This document shows, piece after piece, positions 60,773-64,000 of a DNA stretch of 64,000 nucleotides (the first letter of the stretch is position 1; each line of letters starts with the position of its first letter). The notes beneath the pieces were generated by a model that saw only the letters and a program-made list of their open reading frames with translations, had not been told where the DNA came from and did no database searches. Position numbers and translations under genes: made by a program. Source of the DNA: Leifsonia sp. 1010 (lineage in GTDB: Bacteria; Actinomycetota; Actinomycetes; Actinomycetales; Microbacteriaceae); NCBI RefSeq assembly GCF_031455295.1, contig NZ_JAVDSL010000002.1, forward strand, positions 372,001 through 436,000, in the 5' to 3' direction.

Positions 60773-62524
60773 GTGGATCTCACCGTGATGGACGGCGGCA
60801 CCGCCGCACCCGTCGCCGCTCCGAAGCCGGCGAGCGCCGGCACCACGGCGCGTGCCGCATCCACACCGCCGTCCGACGACCCGCAGTGGTGGCGCAGCGC
60901 GGTGATCTACCAGATCTACCCGCGCAGCTTCGCGGACGGGAACGGCGACGGCGTCGGCGACCTCGCCGGCGTGCGGCAGCACCTGCCGTACCTCGCCGAT
61001 CTCGGCGTCGATGCGCTCTGGTTCACGCCCTGGTACGACTCGCCGCTTGCCGACGGCGGCTACGACGTCGCGGACTACCGCCGCATCCACCCGGCTTTCG
61101 GCGACCTGGCCGAGGCCGAGGCGCTGATCGGCGAAGCGCTCGCCCTCGGCATCCGCACCATCATCGACGTCGTCCCGAACCACGTCTCCGACCGGCACCG
61201 CTGGTTCCAGGAGGCCCTCGCCGCCGGCCCGGGATCGCCCGAGCGCGAACGCTTCTGGTTCCGGCCCGGCCGCGGCGACGACGGCTCGCAGATGCCGACG
61301 TCGTGGCCGTCGAACTTCTCCGGGGACACCTGGACGCGCACGACGAACCCCGACGGGACGCCCGGCGAGTGGTACCTGCACCTGTTCAGCCCGCAGCAGC
61401 CGGACCTCAACTGGGACCACCCGGATGTGCGGCGCGAGCACGAGGACATCCTGCGGTTCTGGTTCGATCGCGGCGTCGCCGGAGTGCGCATCGACTCGGC
61501 CGCGCTGCTCGTCAAGGACGCGGCGCTGCCCGAGGTGCCCGAGCATCCCGGGGCGGGGGAGCACCCCAACCAGGACCGCGACGAGCTCCACGACATCTAC
61601 CGCGGCTGGCGCGCCCTCGCCGACGGGTATCCGGGAACCCGGGTGCTGGTCGGCGAGATCTGGCTGCCCGACATCGAGCGGTTCGCGCTGTACCTGCGAC
61701 CGGACGAGCTGCACACCGCGTTCAACTTCGACTTCCTGGCCCGGCCCTGGGATGCGGTGGAGCTGCGCGCATCCATCGACGAGACGCTCGCGGCACACGC
61801 GCCGGTCGGCGCTCCGAGCACCTGGGTCCTCTCGAACCATGACGTCACCCGGGCGGTGACCCGGTACGGTCGCGAGGACTCCTCGTTCGCCTTCGCCACC
61901 AAGCGCAAAGGCACCCCGACCGACCTCGCCCTCGGGACGCGCCGGGCACGAGCCGCTGCCCTCCTCACGGCCGCACTGCCCGGTTCGCTGTACATCTACC
62001 AGGGCGACGAGCTGGGGCTGCCGGAGGTCGAAGACCTTCCCGACGAGCTCCGCGAGGACCCGATGCACGAGCGCTCCGGCGGCGTCGATCCCGGTCGGGA
62101 CGGCTGCCGGGTCCCGCTCCCGTGGCGGGGGACGCAGGCGCCGTTCGGATTCAGCCCCGAGGGAGCCGACGCCGAGCCGTGGCTGCCGCAGCCGGCCGGC
62201 TGGTCGGCGCTGACCGTGCAGGCGCAACAGAGCGACCCCGCCTCCATGTTGTGGCTGTACCGGCAGGCGCTCCGGATCCGCCGCGCAGAGCCCGGCCTCG
62301 GCGACGGACCGCTGACCTGGCTGGATGCGCCGGACGGTGTGCTGGCCTTCGCCCGCGGCGCCGCCTTCGCGAACGTCACCAACCTCTCCGCCGCTCCGGT
62401 CGACCTCCCGGAGCACCAGGCGATCCTCCTCAGCAGCCGTCCGCTCATCGACGGGAAGCTGCCACCCGACTCGACGGTCTGGCTGCGGACGCAGCACCGG
62501 CCGACGGGACACCTCGCCACCTGA
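60773..62524 (+). CDS. GH13 alpha-glucosidase / oligo-1,6-glucosidase type
   Basis: A 583-residue cytoplasmic glycoside hydrolase. After a 38-residue Ala/Thr/Pro start, the TIM barrel shows AVIYQIYPRSFADGNGDGVG DL, DVVPNHVSD (region I), GVRIDSAAL (region II, nucleophile Asp), VLVGEIWLP (region III, acid Glu) and LSNHDVTR (region IV, Asp). GDELGLPEVEDLPDELR is common in oligosaccharide glucosidases. It probably splits glucose from maltose-, isomaltose- or sucrose-type sugars brought in by the ABC importer. GTG 60773 with GAAGGA upstream. Confidence 0.92.
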   Translation: MDLTVMDGGTAAPVAAPKPASAGTTARAASTPPSDDPQWWRSAVIYQIYPRSFADGNGDGVGDLAGVRQHLPYLADLGVDALWFTPWYDSPLADGGYDVADYRRIHPAFGDLAEAEALIGEALALGIRTIIDVVPNHVSDRHRWFQEALAAGPGSPERERFWFRPGRGDDGSQMPTSWPSNFSGDTWTRTTNPDGTPGEWYLHLFSPQQPDLNWDHPDVRREHEDILRFWFDRGVAGVRIDSAALLVKDAALPEVPEHPGAGEHPNQDRDELHDIYRGWRALADGYPGTRVLVGEIWLPDIERFALYLRPDELHTAFNFDFLARPWDAVELRASIDETLAAHAPVGAPSTWVLSNHDVTRAVTRYGREDSSFAFATKRKGTPTDLALGTRRARAAALLTAALPGSLYIYQGDELGLPEVEDLPDELREDPMHERSGGVDPGRDGCRVPLPWRGTQAPFGFSPEGADAEPWLPQPAGWSALTVQAQQSDPASMLWLYRQALRIRRAEPGLGDGPLTWLDAPDGVLAFARGAAFANVTNLSAAPVDLPEHQAILLSSRPLIDGKLPPDSTVWLRTQHRPTGHLAT

Positions 62525-62526
62525 AC

Positions 62527-62569
62527 GCACCATCCACGCACTGCACCATCCACGCACTGCACCATCACT
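62527..62569. repeat. 16-bp tandem repeat before the binding-protein gene
   Basis: GCACCATCCACGCACT occurs twice in a row (62527-62542, 62543-62558) and partly a third time (GCACCATCACT). It fills most of the 61-bp gap to the next ATG. It may be replication slippage with no function. Confidence 0.8.
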
Positions 62570-62585
62570 CGAAAGGGTCCAGACA

Positions 62586-63962
62586 ATGAAGTCATCACTC
62601 AGGATCACGGCGGTCGCCGCGGTCACCCTCGCCGGAGCGGGGCTCCTGGCCGGATGCTCGTCATCCGGCGGCGACTCCGGCGACGGGAAGGTCCACATCA
62701 CCGTCGCCAGCCTCATCCCGGGCAGCGACAAGGCCGCGTTCACGGCCTTCGACGACCGGATCAAGGAGTTCGAGAAGGCCAACCCGAACATCGACATCAA
62801 GTCCGAGGAGTACCAGTGGACGGGCCCGACCTTCGCGACCCAGCTCGCCGGCGGCACCCTCCCGGACGTCTTCAACGTTCCGTTCACCGACTCCCAGTCG
62901 CTGCTCCAGGCGGGTCAGCTCGCCGACATCACCGCGGAGGTGAAGAAGCTGCCGTACGCGGACAAGTTCAACGAGAACGTGCTCGCGGTGGCGAAGTCCG
63001 GAGACAAGATCTACGGCATCCCGTACGGCCCGTACGCCATGGGGCTGTCGTACAACCGCGAGATCTTCCAGAAGGCCGGTCTCGACCCGGACAAGCCGCC
63101 GACGACCTGGGACGAGGTCCGTTCTGCCGCCAAGACCATCTCCGAGAAGGTTCCCGGTGTCGCCGGCTACATGCAGATGACGCAGGGCAACACCGGCGGA
63201 TGGGAGCTGACGACGACCGTGTACGCCCGCGGCGGCCGGATGGAGACCACCGACGGCGGGAAGACGAAGGTCACCACCGACAACCCGGTCACCAAGGAGG
63301 CGCTGCAGTGGCTGCACGACCTCCGGTGGGAGGACAACTCGGTCGGCAGCAACTTCCTGCTCGACTGGAGCGGCATCAACCAGGCGTTCGGCGCCGGGCA
63401 GATCGCCATGTACCCGTCCGGATCCGATGTACTCACCTCGCTGGTGCAGCAGAACAACGTCGACCCGGCGAACTACGGGCTGACGATGCTGCCGATCGAC
63501 TCGTCGAACAGTGACGCCGGCGTGCTCGTCGGCGGCAACGTCGCGGCCGTCAGCCCCAAGTCGTCGCAGGCCCAGAAGGAGGCCGCGGTGAAGTGGATTG
63601 ACTTCTACTACATGCAGAAACTGCTCGACAAGGACCAGGCGATCGCCGACGCGAAGGTGCTCGTGAAGTCCAACCAGCCGGTCGGCGTTCCCACCCTGCC
63701 GGTGTTCGACAAGGCCACCTACGACCAGAACATGGAGTGGATCAAGGGCGAGATCAACGTGCCGCAGGAGAACGTGGCGCCGTTCACCGACAAGATCTTC
63801 GACGCCAGCCTGGTTCCCGAGCCGAACAAGCACACGCAGGAGCTGTACGGCGCGCTCGACTCCGTCGTCCAGGCCGTGCTGACGGACAAGAACGCGGACA
63901 TCGACCAGCTGCTGAAGAAGGTCGACAGCGACATCCAGAAGCTCGTCGACGCCGACAAGTGA
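62586..63962 (+). CDS. Sugar ABC transporter substrate-binding lipoprotein
   Basis: A 458-residue extracytoplasmic binding protein of the MalE/UgpB cluster. The signal peptide ends with lipobox LLAGC (Cys24), followed by a Ser/Gly/Asp linker and mature protein (KVHITVASLIPGSDKAAFTA). YGIPYGPYAMGLSYNREIFQ KAGLD is the typical hinge/ligand region and WDEVRSAAKTISEK follows. Sequence and context suggest an alpha-glucoside or other oligosaccharide. GAAAGGG precedes the ATG. Permease genes would follow to the right; 63963-64000 contains nothing more. Confidence 0.94.
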   Translation: MKSSLRITAVAAVTLAGAGLLAGCSSSGGDSGDGKVHITVASLIPGSDKAAFTAFDDRIKEFEKANPNIDIKSEEYQWTGPTFATQLAGGTLPDVFNVPFTDSQSLLQAGQLADITAEVKKLPYADKFNENVLAVAKSGDKIYGIPYGPYAMGLSYNREIFQKAGLDPDKPPTTWDEVRSAAKTISEKVPGVAGYMQMTQGNTGGWELTTTVYARGGRMETTDGGKTKVTTDNPVTKEALQWLHDLRWEDNSVGSNFLLDWSGINQAFGAGQIAMYPSGSDVLTSLVQQNNVDPANYGLTMLPIDSSNSDAGVLVGGNVAAVSPKSSQAQKEAAVKWIDFYYMQKLLDKDQAIADAKVLVKSNQPVGVPTLPVFDKATYDQNMEWIKGEINVPQENVAPFTDKIFDASLVPEPNKHTQELYGALDSVVQAVLTDKNADIDQLLKKVDSDIQKLVDADK

Positions 63963-64000
63963 CCGACACAGACACGTGACAACACACGATCGACAGCTGA

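Overview
The window is a high-GC actinobacterial chromosome segment. Gene content and order point to the family Microbacteriaceae (Leifsonia-like): tig-clpP1-clpP2-clpX, ileS-folC-DUF4233-ndk, rne-rplU-rpmA-obgE-proB-proA-nadD-rsfS, ATGA/GTGA stop-start overlaps, many GTG starts, and -10 boxes of the TAnnnT type placed 6-7 nt before start codons. No organism name is given by the sequence itself, so this assignment is an inference.

Layout. 1-3302: rpiB tail, a Fpg/Nei-like glycosylase, a PaiB-like protein and an amidohydrolase, tightly packed. 3303-4331: no gene; it holds a palindrome and about six and a half copies of a 121-bp tandem repeat. 4332-8950: dps, then a lipoprotein-type multicopper oxidase in line with a NarL-type two-component system, and an MT0933-like small protein. 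9626-13446: an AT-richer accessory island beside the 3' end of tRNA-Gly, with a membrane/coiled-coil protein, a broken tyrosine integrase, an unknown protein with a QxK nuclease-like motif, and a SEFIR + DUF5343 gene pair that looks like an anti-phage module. 13447-18670: tRNA-Gly, tRNA-Pro, tig, a TPR protein, clpP1, clpP2, clpX. 18627-30299: YfeO-type channel, M3 peptidase, an ArsR-type regulator with phased operator repeats and an MFS exporter, two acetyltransferases, valS, and an MHS transporter with a divergent TetR regulator.

30330-47985: a translation-heavy core. A T-box leader with an AUC (Ile) specifier precedes ileS, and folC, DUF4233 and ndk follow by 4-nt overlaps. After a VKOR protein come rne, rplU, rpmA, obgE, proB, proA, a small membrane protein, nadD, a tail-anchored low-complexity protein, rsfS and a zinc-ribbon protein. 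48080-52153: tRNA-Ala, rtcB with an unusual upstream leader (short ORF plus hairpins), a GNAT protein, and a MEDS/LuxR sensory pair. 52176-55442: a three-gene operon of two epoxide-hydrolase-like enzymes and a thioredoxin-fold protein. 55728-59544: an LCP cell-wall ligase, an intergenic palindrome cluster, a DHA2 exporter and a UbiA prenyltransferase. 59571-64000: a LacI regulator with twin operators, a GH13 alpha-glucosidase and a sugar-binding lipoprotein; the ABC permeases would lie beyond the right edge.

Best candidates for something new are the SEFIR/DUF5343 island with its companion protein, the 121-bp repeat array, the rtcB leader, and the T-box control of a four-gene chain that reaches folate and nucleotide metabolism. 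All functional calls rest on reading the sequence and on memory of families; no database search was run.
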